A stretch of DNA of 5,244 nt from Bacillota bacterium (GTDB lineage: Bacteria > Bacillota > Sulfobacillia > RBS10-35 > JAJYVN01), in contig JAKAUG010000168.1 in the NCBI GenBank assembly GCA_021827805.1, positions 1-5,244 of the forward strand. Direction: 5' to 3'. The notes under the pieces were generated by a model, which was not told the DNA's origin, ran no database searches, and saw only the letters and a program-made list of their open reading frames with translations. The translations under genes and the position numbers were made by a program. Shown piece after piece: positions 1 to 5,244 of this stretch (the first letter of the stretch is position 1; each line of letters starts with the position of its first letter).

Positions 1-861
1 GGCCCGTGTCAGGGCTGCCTTGAAGCCGACCTCATGCGTGCCCCCCTCTCGCGTGTTGATTGTGTTCGCGAAGGAGGACACATTGTCGCTGTATCCGGCG
101 GTGTACTGCATGGCGACCTCGACATCCACCCCGTCCCTCTGCTCGTGCAGAAAGACGCACGGATGCAGCACCTGATCGCCGCGGTTCAGGTAGGAGACGA
201 AGGACATGATCCCCTCGTGGTAGCGGAAACGAACGTGTCGCCCATCGCGGCGGTCGGTCAGGCGCAACTCAAGCGCGCTGTTCAGGAAGGCGATCTCCCG
301 GAAGCGGTTGGCCAACGTCTCAAACCGGAACTCGGGTTCCGGAAAGATCTCCTCGTCCGGCACAAAGCGCACCAGGGTCCCGTGGTCGCGGGTCGTGCCC
401 AGATCCTGCAGACCAGTGACGGGCAAACCGCGCTCGTACTTCTGTCGATGGATGCGCCCGTCCCGCTGAACGGTCACCTCAAGCCAGCGGGAGAGGGCGT
501 TGACCACCGAGACACCCACGCCATGCAGGCCCCCGGAAACGCGATAGCCCTCGCCGCCGAACTTCCCGCCGGCGTGCAGGATCGTCATGACCACCTCAAG
601 GGTCGGCTTGCCCACCTTCGGATGGGGCCCGACGGGGATGCCCGCCCCGTTGTCCGAGACGGCAACGCTTCCGTCCTCGCCGAGTTCCACGTCGATGCGG
701 TCGCAGCGTCCCGCCAGGGCCTCGTCAACCGCGTTGTCCACAACCTCGATGACGAGGTGGTGCAGCCCGCGCGAACCAGTGTCACCGATATACATCCCAG
801 GGCGTTTGCGGACGGGCTCGAGACCTTCCAGGACCTGGATCTGAGATTCGTCGTAGGCCAC
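1..861 (-). CDS. gyrB: DNA gyrase subunit B, N-terminal part (3' end off window)
   Basis: GyrB is the ATPase subunit of DNA gyrase, which with GyrA introduces negative supercoils. I translated this frame by hand from 861 to base 1 and found no stop, giving 287 residues; the gene continues off the left edge. The protein opens with [24 protein letters not shown]-fold motifs follow in order: [14 protein letters not shown] at about 36-49 (E39 matches the E. coli catalytic Glu42, N43 the Mg-binding Asn46), DNGAGIPVG at 70-78, LHAGGKF at 95-101 and the ATP-lid [14 protein letters not shown] at 110-123. The transducer domain has begun by the end ([12 protein letters not shown]). The GTG start at 859-861 was chosen because family homology begins there and AGGTG lies 4 nt upstream; there is no in-frame ATG. 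The gene starts 33 bp after the remB stop. Residue 73 is Ala where Arg is usual. Identity is certain; only the exact start is open. Confidence 0.97.
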   Translation of the reverse strand, partial: MAYDESQIQVLEGLEPVRKRPGMYIGDTGSRGLHHLVIEVVDNAVDEALAGRCDRIDVELGEDGSVAVSDNGAGIPVGPHPKVGKPTLEVVMTILHAGGKFGGEGYRVSGGLHGVGVSVVNALSRWLEVTVQRDGRIHRQKYERGLPVTGLQDLGTTRDHGTLVRFVPDEEIFPEPEFRFETLANRFREIAFLNSALELRLTDRRDGRHVRFRYHEGIMSFVSYLNRGDQVLHPCVFLHEQRDGVDVEVAMQYTAGYSDNVSSFANTINTREGGTHEVGFKAALTRA

Positions 862-865
862 ACGG

Positions 866-875
866 CACCTGCCTT
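866..875 (-). promoter_or_regulatory. gyrB ribosome-binding site
   Basis: On the minus strand, just before the gyrB GTG, the sequence reads AAGGCAGGTG. AGGTG sits 4 nt from the start and AAGG 10 nt from it. Either could pair with the 16S tail. This supports the GTG at 859-861 as the gyrB start. Confidence 0.5.
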
Positions 876-894
876 CTGCCCGTATCCAATCCCG

Positions 895-1197
895 TCATGC
901 GCGGGAGACGGCCATGCGCCTGCGAAGGGTCGCCGAAGAAAACGGCGAGAGGAAGACCCGCTCCCTGCAGATCACGGCGGACTTGGCCGGCTGGCCTGCG
1001 CTCACGTCGATCGATTGGCCCCGCCTGCGGCTGAAGCCGAGAAATTCCCGCGTCGCCGCGGCGGCCATCGCCTGGTGGTCGACGATGGCGACGACCTCCG
1101 TCAGACGGACCACGACGTTCGGGCTCACCGCCAGGAACGCAGCGGAGGCGCGCGAGGCGGCAGCGTCAACCGTCGGCACGGGTGTCCACACCTCCAT
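895..1197 (-). CDS. remB: RemB-family (YaaB/DUF370-like) regulator
   Basis: This matches RemB (YaaB), a small DNA-binding protein that takes part in extracellular-matrix gene regulation in Bacillus subtilis and is encoded between recF and gyrB there. The core, residues about 21-95 of 100, reads FLAVSPNVVVRLTEVVAIVD, then EFLGFSRR, then GQPAKSAVICRERVFLSPFSSATLRRR. It lines up without gaps with the family pattern (LHLG..VVV....IV.I.D ... KS.VVT...IY.SPLSS.TLKKR). The start is uncertain. The family normally begins at the residue before FLAV, but here that codon is GCG. The best upstream start is ATG at 1195-1197, with an AGGCGA-like site in front. It adds about 19 residues and overlaps the upstream DUF721 gene by 32 bp. 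An internal GTG at 1126-1128 has no visible ribosome-binding site. Whether it controls matrix genes in this organism is unknown. Confidence 0.85.
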   Translation of the reverse strand: MEVWTPVPTVDAAASRASAAFLAVSPNVVVRLTEVVAIVDHQAMAAAATREFLGFSRRRGQSIDVSAGQPAKSAVICRERVFLSPFSSATLRRRMAVSRA

Positions 1198-1657
1198 CGC
1201 TCGCCTGGTGGCCGATCCGGCGCATGCGAGCCTTGGCCGCCAGATAGACACGCATCACAGCCTCAGACACTTCGGCGGAGCCGGCGTCGCGGGCCAGGGC
1301 CGCTGCCAGTTCGCGCTCCCGGGCCGTCGCCTGCCGGGCGGTGTCCGTCTGGGGTCTCGGCTCCTCCCAAGCGGTGGGGTCCGCCACCCCGCGGGGGAAG
1401 CCGACCCGAAACCGGATGTCGCGCAGGCTCGAGGCCCCCGCAGCGTGCAGCCTCTGCAGCAGTTCGGTCTGAAAGAAGCCGAGCTGCGTGGCCCAGATGC
1501 CGCTGCGCACCGCCACCAGCAGGGTGCCACCCTGCACGGAGAGCGCGAGCGCGTGGCGCGCGAGGGATGGTCCGGCCACCTGGGGCCAGAGCCGCAGGGC
1601 CAGGAACTGCTCAGCCCGGGCTTCCCAGCCGCGCTGACGCAGTACGCCGCCCAGCAC
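1166..1657 (-). CDS. dciA: DUF721 / DciA-family protein
   Basis: The protein carries the DUF721 (DciA) domain at about residues 1-90 of 163: VLRQRGWEARAEQFLALRLWPQVAG, then GGTLLVAVRSGIWATQLGFFQTELLQRL, then LRDIRFRVG. The two conserved tryptophans (LWPQV and IWATQL) are present. DciA proteins interact with the replicative helicase DnaB and are thought to help load it in bacteria lacking DnaC/DnaI; that role here is inferred from the family. The C-terminal 70 residues are charged (REREL...AKARMRR) and probably partly helical. The gene lies 38 bp after recF, and its end overlaps remB if remB starts at 1197. GTG at 1655-1657 is the first standard start codon just ahead of the domain, but it lacks a clear ribosome-binding site. 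In-frame CTG codons at 1673-1675 and 1697-1699 could give a longer N-terminus. The frame stays open upstream across recF, so length alone does not fix the start. Confidence 0.83.
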   Translation of the reverse strand: MLGGVLRQRGWEARAEQFLALRLWPQVAGPSLARHALALSVQGGTLLVAVRSGIWATQLGFFQTELLQRLHAAGASSLRDIRFRVGFPRGVADPTAWEEPRPQTDTARQATARERELAAALARDAGSAEVSEAVMRVYLAAKARMRRIGHQASDGGVDTRADG

Positions 1658-1695
1658 GGCGTCGACCCGGTGCAGGCCGTGGTCTGACGCACGGT

Positions 1696-2853
1696 TCAGG
1701 CGTGAGGTTCTTCCGGCACCACGGATCCCTGCAGCACGCGGAAGAATGACGCGCCGACCATCCCTTGCAGCTGGCGCGGGTCTGCCGTCGTCAGAAATAC
1801 CTGCCCCCCCCCCTGCAGACGCTCCTGTAGACCCCGGCGCCTGGGCTCGTCCAATTCGGAGAAGACGTCGTCCACCAACAGCAGGGGCCGCCGGCCCGTG
1901 CGCAAGGCGAGATATTCTCGCTCCGCGAACTTCAGGGCCAGAATCGCCGTCCGCTGCTGGCCCTGCGATCCGTAGACCCTGGCCGGCGCGCCTTCGAGCA
2001 GGACCTCCAAGTCGTCGCGGTGAGGGCCACGCCCCGTCATCCCCGTGGCCAAGTCCGCCTGCAGATGTTCCCGAAACGCCTCCCGCAGGTGGTCGGCCCA
2101 TGCCGTCTCGTCGCCCGTCCATCCATCCCCAGCACCAAGTGCTGGGCGGTACCTGATCTGCAACTCCTCCGCACCCGCCGCCAAGCGGTGGTAGGCCGCA
2201 GCCGCCAAGGGTTCGAGTTCGGCGACCGCCGAAGCTCGGTACCGCAGGACTTCCGCCCCGTATTGTACCAACTGGGGCTCCCAAATTGCCAACAGGCTCG
2301 CCCCCGCGCGCCTGGTCCTCACGTCGCGCAACGTTTGGTTGCGTTGAGCCAGGGCGTGGCGGTAGCGGAATATGGAGTCGGCGTACAAGGGCGAGCACTG
2401 GGCGAGCAGCCTATCCAGCAGTTGGCGACGGCCGGCCGGTCCCCCTTTCAGGAGCCAGAGGTCATCCGGAGCGAAATACACGGCGAGTAGGTGTCCGTAA
2501 ACGTCCACCATGCGGGGCAGGACCTGTCCATCCAGCCGCGCGCGCTTGCCGCGGTGCTCGCCATAGGTGACCTCCAGGGTCGTGGTGGCCTGCCCTGCCG
2601 CTGGGTCGACGCCGAAACGGACGCGGATCGCGAAGGTACTCTGTCCGCTGCGGACGAGATCCGCGTCCCTGGATGTGCGGGGTGAGCGACCCAGCGCCAA
2701 CAGAGCCAAGGCCTCCAGCAGATTGGTCTTTCCCGCCCCGTTCGGGCCATGGAGGACGTTCAGGCCCGGGGCGAAAGCACACTCCAACCGCGTGTAGCTG
2801 CGGAAATCCCGCAACGACAGCGTCTGAACAGCCAGCGCCCCGGACGGGTTCAA
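1696..2853 (-). CDS. recF: DNA replication and repair protein RecF
   Basis: RecF is an SMC-like ATPase that acts with RecO and RecR to load RecA at single-strand gaps. The 385-residue protein is close to the usual family length. Visible motifs are SLRDFRSY at about 13-20, Walker A GPNGAGKT at 36-43, GPHRDDL at 276-282, the ABC signature YGSQGQQRT at 294-302, Walker B LLLVDDVFSELD at 324-335 and TTADP at 355-359. The start is TTG at 2851-2853. It overlaps the yaaA stop (TTGA), suggesting translational coupling, and no ATG or GTG lies nearer to the conserved N-terminus. The preceding bases give no strong Shine-Dalgarno sequence. All motifs are intact, so the protein should be functional. Confidence 0.97.
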   Translation of the reverse strand: MNPSGALAVQTLSLRDFRSYTRLECAFAPGLNVLHGPNGAGKTNLLEALALLALGRSPRTSRDADLVRSGQSTFAIRVRFGVDPAAGQATTTLEVTYGEHRGKRARLDGQVLPRMVDVYGHLLAVYFAPDDLWLLKGGPAGRRQLLDRLLAQCSPLYADSIFRYRHALAQRNQTLRDVRTRRAGASLLAIWEPQLVQYGAEVLRYRASAVAELEPLAAAAYHRLAAGAEELQIRYRPALGAGDGWTGDETAWADHLREAFREHLQADLATGMTGRGPHRDDLEVLLEGAPARVYGSQGQQRTAILALKFAEREYLALRTGRRPLLLVDDVFSELDEPRRRGLQERLQGGGQVFLTTADPRQLQGMVGASFFRVLQGSVVPEEPHA

Positions 2854-3095
2854 CCCTGGGTCCCGTCCGCACAGCGGACCACAAGCTCGTGATCACCGCG
2901 GACCCGCACCCGGTCACCAGCGCGGAGCAGGTGTCGGCGGCGTGTTTCGGGCTGACCATTGATCAGCACAAGGCCTGCCTGGATGAGTCGCTTCGCCTCT
3001 CCCCCGCTTGAGGCCAGTTGGGAAAGTTTCAAGAAGGCCCCCAACTCGATGCTCGGACCGCGAATCTCGACGCTCGTCGGCACTTGCTGACCCAT
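2850..3095 (-). CDS. yaaA: S4-domain RNA-binding protein YaaA
   Basis: This is the small S4-domain protein usually encoded between dnaN and recF in Bacillota. S4 domains bind structured RNA; the specific role of YaaA is not known to me. With the start chosen here it has 81 residues, nearly all of them the S4 fold: IELGAFLKLSQLASSGGEAK (16-35), then LIQAGLVLINGQPETRRRHLLRAGDRVRVRG (37-67). The motifs SGGEAK, VLINGQPE and RR..L..GD are typical. I chose ATG at 3093-3095 because a GGGGTG sequence lies 5 nt upstream and the length fits the family (B. subtilis YaaA is about 71 residues). An alternative ATG at 3132-3134 would add 13 residues and overlap the dnaN stop, but lacks a good ribosome-binding site. 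The stop overlaps the recF TTG. Confidence 0.88.
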   Translation of the reverse strand: MGQQVPTSVEIRGPSIELGAFLKLSQLASSGGEAKRLIQAGLVLINGQPETRRRHLLRAGDRVRVRGDHELVVRCADGTQG

Positions 3096-3123
3096 CTGCA
3101 CACCCCAGCGGGACGTGTCGGCC

Positions 3124-4245
3124 TCAATCCGCATCGCGCATATCCAGCGGCATCTGCAGGAACTGGAGGCACGCGTTCCTCGGATCGGTGAAGCGCGCCA
3201 AGGTCTTGGCGCCGCTCAATTCGATCCGAACATAGACACCGTCGAGGTGCCGCAGTCCATCCTGCAGTTGTCGCGCGTTGAAACCGACCCGCACCGCGGG
3301 GCCGGTCACCTCCGCGGGCACCTCTTCCTCGGCCTGCCCGACCTCAGGGCTCGCGGCGGTAAGCCTCAGCGCACCCTCGCGCATCTCCAGAACGATGGTG
3401 TGCGGAGGCTCGTTGTCTGTGATCAGCGCCACGCGTGCGCAGGCTCCAAGGAGCGCCTCCCGTTCCGCATCCAGAACCGTGCTGAACGACTTGGGGACCA
3501 GGTCCAAGACAGAGAAAAATCGTCCCTCCAAGAGACGCGTGACCAGATAGCGATCACCGACGCGGAACAAGATCTGGTTGTTGCGCACGGCAACCTCGCA
3601 CATCTGCTGCGGATCGTCGAGCAGGCGGTTGACGGCGGCCAACGCCGTGGCGGGGACGACGACGCCGTCACCGTCTGGTCTGGGGGCCCCTGCAGAGCTC
3701 GCGAACGAAGCGGCCTGAAAACCATCGGTGGACAGAGCGAATACATTTCCGGCCGCGAACCGCAGCTCCACGCCGGACAGCAGGGGTCGTGCGGTCTCAC
3801 CTTCGGCCGCGGCAAAGATCGATCCCTGGATCGCGTTCCGGAGCGTGGCACTGGGGAGCATGACATCCGCGTCCGTCCCAAAACTTGTCACGGGAGGGAA
3901 CTCCGCGGGATCGAAACCGTGGACCGTGAAACGCGACTTCTCCCAGCTGATCTCGGTTGTTGTTCCGTTACCGCTCGCGCTCCAGCCGAGACGCCCACCG
4001 GGAACGCGCCGCAGCAACTCGCTGATGTACTTGATCGGCAGAGCCACGCGTCCAGGCTCGTCGACCTGGGCGGGGATGGAGCACACCGCCGAGGTCTCCA
4101 GGTCTGAGGCGGTCATGGACAGGCGGTTCTCGTCTGCGGCCAGGAGCAGGGACGAGAGGACGGGACGGACGGTCCTGGACGGAACAACGCGGGCGGCGAA
4201 GGTCACGGCCGAGGACAGGACATCATGCTCCACAGCAAAGCGCAT
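3124..4245 (-). CDS. dnaN: DNA polymerase III beta subunit (sliding clamp)
   Basis: DnaN is the ring-shaped processivity clamp that holds polymerase III and many repair partners on DNA. Its 373 residues fit the family, with three repeated clamp domains: about 1-120 (ending HGFDPAEFPPV), 125-250 (AAAEGETARPLLSGVEL, LSTDGFQAAS, LLEGRFFSVLDLVP) and 255-373 (VGFNARQLQDGL, ending FLQMPLDMRDAD). The ATG at 4243-4245 is supported by a strong GGGAGGA 8 nt upstream. Several residues lining the pocket that binds partner peptides differ from E. coli: TDGHRL becomes TDGFQA (173-178), GRFP becomes GRFF (241-244), and the C-terminal MPMRL becomes MPLDMRDAD. The gene lies downstream of dnaA across the probable origin and continues tightly into yaaA. 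Confidence 0.97.
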   Translation of the reverse strand: MRFAVEHDVLSSAVTFAARVVPSRTVRPVLSSLLLAADENRLSMTASDLETSAVCSIPAQVDEPGRVALPIKYISELLRRVPGGRLGWSASGNGTTTEISWEKSRFTVHGFDPAEFPPVTSFGTDADVMLPSATLRNAIQGSIFAAAEGETARPLLSGVELRFAAGNVFALSTDGFQAASFASSAGAPRPDGDGVVVPATALAAVNRLLDDPQQMCEVAVRNNQILFRVGDRYLVTRLLEGRFFSVLDLVPKSFSTVLDAEREALLGACARVALITDNEPPHTIVLEMREGALRLTAASPEVGQAEEEVPAEVTGPAVRVGFNARQLQDGLRHLDGVYVRIELSGAKTLARFTDPRNACLQFLQMPLDMRDAD

Positions 4246-4253
4246 GCGCGCAT

Positions 4254-4260
4254 TCCTCCC
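4254..4260 (-). promoter_or_regulatory. dnaN Shine-Dalgarno site
   Basis: GGGAGGA on the minus strand lies 8 nt before the dnaN ATG. It is the strongest ribosome-binding site in the window and fixes the dnaN start. An out-of-frame ATG between it and the gene start is ignored here. Confidence 0.8.
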
Positions 4261-4268
4261 GATTCGCT

Positions 4269-4280
4269 TCCGGATCCGGA
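4269..4280. repeat. 12-bp palindrome in dnaN leader
   Basis: TCCGGATCCGGA is a perfect palindrome, also readable as a tandem repeat of TCCGGA. It lies 24-35 bp before the dnaN ATG, between the trio tract and the ribosome-binding site, where an operator could act. Confidence 0.55.
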
Positions 4281-4304
4281 TGCTACGGTACAGAGATTCA
4301 TGGG

Positions 4305-4322
4305 TCGTCGTCGTAGTAATAG
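4305..4322 (-). promoter_or_regulatory. DnaA-trio tract (origin unwinding element)
   Basis: Reading the minus strand from the DnaA box toward dnaN, after GGCC come the triplets CTA TTA CTA CGA CGA CGA. On the plus strand this is TCG x3, TAG, TAA, TAG. The first three fit the DnaA-trio consensus (3'-G/A-A-T-5') described for the B. subtilis basal unwinding system, where DnaA assembles on one strand to melt the origin. The last three keep the spacing but carry a C at the middle base. Order and orientation relative to the box and to dnaN match B. subtilis as I recall it. Confidence 0.65.
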
Positions 4323-4326
4323 GGCC

Positions 4327-4335
4327 TGTGGATCA
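4327..4335 (-). promoter_or_regulatory. DnaA box next to trios
   Basis: TGATCCACA on the minus strand, one mismatch from TTATCCACA. It is separated from the trio tract by the 4-nt GC cluster GGCC, as expected for the box that seeds DnaA filament growth. A perfect inverted repeat begins at its other end. Confidence 0.7.
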
Positions 4336-4350
4336 TGGGGACATCCCCAT
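4335..4350. repeat. Perfect inverted repeat beside DnaA box
   Basis: ATGGGGA-CA-TCCCCAT: 7-bp perfect arms around a 2-nt centre, sharing its first base with the DnaA box. It looks more like a binding site for a dimeric protein than an RNA hairpin, because the loop is too short and no T-tract follows. The binding protein is unknown. Confidence 0.6.
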
Positions 4351-4390
4351 CGCGTTCAAGCGGCGCAAGGGATTCCACGGTGGAGCACCC

Positions 4391-4399
4391 TGTGGACGG
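4391..4399 (-). promoter_or_regulatory. Degenerate DnaA box
   Basis: CCGTCCACA on the minus strand. It keeps the TCCACA core and fits the relaxed YYRTCCACA form used in high-GC bacteria, in the same orientation as the box at 4327-4335. Confidence 0.5.
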
Positions 4400-4448
4400 C
4401 TCCCTGTCGCTATCCCCACAATCCCCAACTCGTCGGGGCGAGCGCCCC

Positions 4449-4457
4449 AGTGCACAA
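4449..4457 (-). promoter_or_regulatory. Weak DnaA box
   Basis: TTGTGCACT on the minus strand, two mismatches from the high-GC form TTGTCCACA. It shares the unusual GTGCAC core with the site at 4494-4502, which supports both as real if atypical sites. Confidence 0.35.
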
Positions 4458-4493
4458 ACGAGGCACAGCTTATTCCCCCCCGAACCCACAGGG

Positions 4494-4502
4494 TTGTGCA
4501 CA
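4494..4502 (+). promoter_or_regulatory. Weak DnaA box by dnaA stop
   Basis: TTGTGCACA on the plus strand, one mismatch from TTGTCCACA, just after the dnaA stop. It faces the opposite way to the other boxes, though its core is nearly palindromic. Confidence 0.4.
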
Positions 4503-4506
4503 GCCC

Positions 4507-5244
4507 TCACCCACTGATCGTCTTGCGCAGGGCGTTGATGGCCCCCCGCAACTCCTGGTCCTGGGACAGTTGGCGTGCGATCTTGTCATGGGCGTGAATG
4601 ACCGTCGTGTGATCCCTCCCGCCGAACTCATCGCCAATGCGCGGCAGTGAGGCATCCGTCAGCTCGCGCGCCAGATACATGGCCACCTGCCGCGGAAAGG
4701 CGACCTGGCGGGTGCGCTTGCGCACCTTCATCTCGCGCACGTCCAGCCCGTAGTGGGCAGACACCGCCTCCTGGATGAGACGGATACTGATCTGCCTTGG
4801 TCGGGCGTCTGGCAGGATGGCGCTCAACGCCTCCTCCGCCAATTCGGCGTCCATCGGTCGGTTGTGCATGGACGCGAACGCCATGACCCGCACGAGGGCG
4901 CCTTCGAGTTCGCGGATGTTCGTCGTGATCCGTTCGGCGATGAAGCGGATGGCCTCATTGGGGATCGGCAGACGCTCCAATTCCGCCTTCTTCCGCAGAA
5001 TGGCCGTGCGCGTCTCCAAGTCGGGGGGCTGGATGTCGGTGATCAGTCCCCACTCGAACCGCGAGCGGAGACGGTCCTCCAGGGTCGCAATCTGTTTCGG
5101 TGGATGATCACTGGACAGCACGATTTGGCGGTCGGCCTCGTACAGGCGGTTGAACGTGTGGAAGAACTCCTCCTGCGTGCTTTCCTTGCCAGCAAGAAAC
5201 TGCACGTCGTCGACGAGCAGGACGTCCACGTTGCGGTAACGGCC
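4507..5244 (-). CDS. dnaA: Chromosomal replication initiator DnaA, C-terminal part
   Basis: DnaA binds DnaA boxes at oriC, oligomerises with ATP and melts the origin. Only the last 245 residues are in the window; the frame runs off the right edge, and its first codons read GRYRN. In order: Walker [12 protein letters not shown] (fragment residues 6-16), sensor I LSSD (43-46), the arginine-finger box [10 protein letters not shown] (58-67), sensor [14 protein letters not shown] (109-120), and the domain IV helix-turn-helix ending in the signature [16 protein letters not shown] (207-222). The RDHTTV residues that read the DnaA box are unchanged, so the degenerate boxes nearby probably reflect genome composition rather than altered DnaA specificity. 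Walker A and domains I-II lie outside. The TGA stop is at 4507-4509, and no terminator follows. Confidence 0.98.
   Translation of the reverse strand, partial: GRYRNVDVLLVDDVQFLAGKESTQEEFFHTFNRLYEADRQIVLSSDHPPKQIATLEDRLRSRFEWGLITDIQPPDLETRTAILRKKAELERLPIPNEAIRFIAERITTNIRELEGALVRVMAFASMHNRPMDAELAEEALSAILPDARPRQISIRLIQEAVSAHYGLDVREMKVRKRTRQVAFPRQVAMYLARELTDASLPRIGDEFGGRDHTTVIHAHDKIARQLSQDQELRGAINALRKTISG

Larger units (their letters stand above)
4246..4506. other. Probable chromosomal origin (oriC), dnaA-dnaN intergenic region
   Basis: This 261-bp gap between dnaA and dnaN is the usual place for a Bacillota origin. It holds near-consensus DnaA boxes at 4327-4335, 4391-4399, 4449-4457 and 4494-4502 and a weaker one at 4410-4418 (CTATCCCCA on plus). 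A DnaA-trio tract adjoins the first box. Inverted repeats lie at 4269-4280, 4335-4350 and 4435-4448. No long AT-rich block is present; the least GC-rich stretch is about 4281-4322, just past the trios toward dnaN. No convincing dnaN promoter and no dnaA terminator with a T-tract was found. A second box cluster upstream of dnaA, common in bipartite origins, would lie outside the window. Confidence 0.8.

Noticed and set aside
34..1749. 571-codon open frame on the plus strand opposite gyrB, remB and DUF721
   Set aside because: It runs antisense to three genes with clear family motifs, and its product is low-complexity (Arg, Pro, Gly, Ala rich) with no recognisable domain. Long antisense frames are expected in GC-rich coding DNA.
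1658..2398. Upstream extension of the DUF721 frame through recF, giving a 410-residue protein
   Set aside because: The extra 247 residues are a Gly/Arg/Ala-rich out-of-frame reading of recF. Only the part after about 1699 resembles a real family.
3115..4107. 330-codon plus-strand frame opposite dnaN
   Set aside because: It lies entirely antisense to intact dnaN and has no domain-like pattern.
4280..4308. Possible dnaN promoter (TAGCAT as -10 on the minus strand)
   Set aside because: The matching -35 position has only about three consensus bases and there is no extended -10, so it cannot be supported.
4435..4448. GGGGCG-AG-CGCCCC inverted repeat as a dnaA terminator
   Set aside because: No T-tract follows on the minus strand and the stem is only 5-6 bp. 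It may be a protein site or chance in GC-rich DNA.
4483..4495. AACCC-ACA-GGGTT hairpin after the dnaA stop as a terminator
   Set aside because: The stem is only 5 bp and is followed on the minus strand by a G-run, not T residues.
4298..4510. 70-codon minus-strand frame in the dnaA-dnaN gap
   Set aside because: Its YYYDDDP end is simply the trio tract translated; composition is not protein-like and no ribosome-binding site is seen. The region is better explained as oriC.

Overview
This is a replication-origin neighbourhood. Seven genes, all on the minus strand, read from the right edge leftward: dnaA (3' part), dnaN, yaaA (S4 domain), recF, a DUF721/DciA-family gene, remB and gyrB (5' part). 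The order dnaA-dnaN-yaaA-recF-remB-gyrB is the classic Bacillota arrangement, and RemB in particular points to that lineage. The DNA is GC-rich, with GC-rich third codon positions, and GTG and TTG starts are used. I therefore infer a high-GC Bacillota-type bacterium, such as a Limnochordia-, Symbiobacterium-, Thermaerobacter- or Sulfobacillus-like lineage or a related uncultured phylum. The species cannot be read from the sequence.

Layout from right to left: dnaA covers 4507-5244 and runs off the right edge, keeping the DNA-binding domain and the second half of the AAA+ domain. Positions 4246-4506 are the only long gap (261 bp) and look like oriC. They hold degenerate DnaA boxes, a basal-unwinding module (DnaA box, GC cluster, then DnaA-trios) and two perfect inverted repeats. 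From 4245 down to 1 the genes are packed tightly, with gaps of about 40 bp or less and several overlapping junctions: dnaN (3124-4245), yaaA (2850 to about 3095), recF (1696-2853, TTG start overlapping the yaaA stop), DUF721 (1166 to about 1657), remB (895 to about 1197) and gyrB (1-861, off the left edge).

Together the genes cover origin recognition and melting (DnaA with oriC), the sliding clamp (DnaN), gap repair (RecF), a probable helicase-loading accessory (DciA family), a DNA-binding regulator (RemB) and supercoiling control (GyrB). I saw no mobile element, phage gene, CRISPR array, tRNA or rRNA. I do not see a wholly new system here. The points most worth a second look are the readable DnaA-trio origin module, clustered substitutions in the partner-binding pocket of the clamp, an Ala in place of a near-invariant Arg in the GyrB ATP pocket, and a RemB with no start codon at its usual N-terminus.
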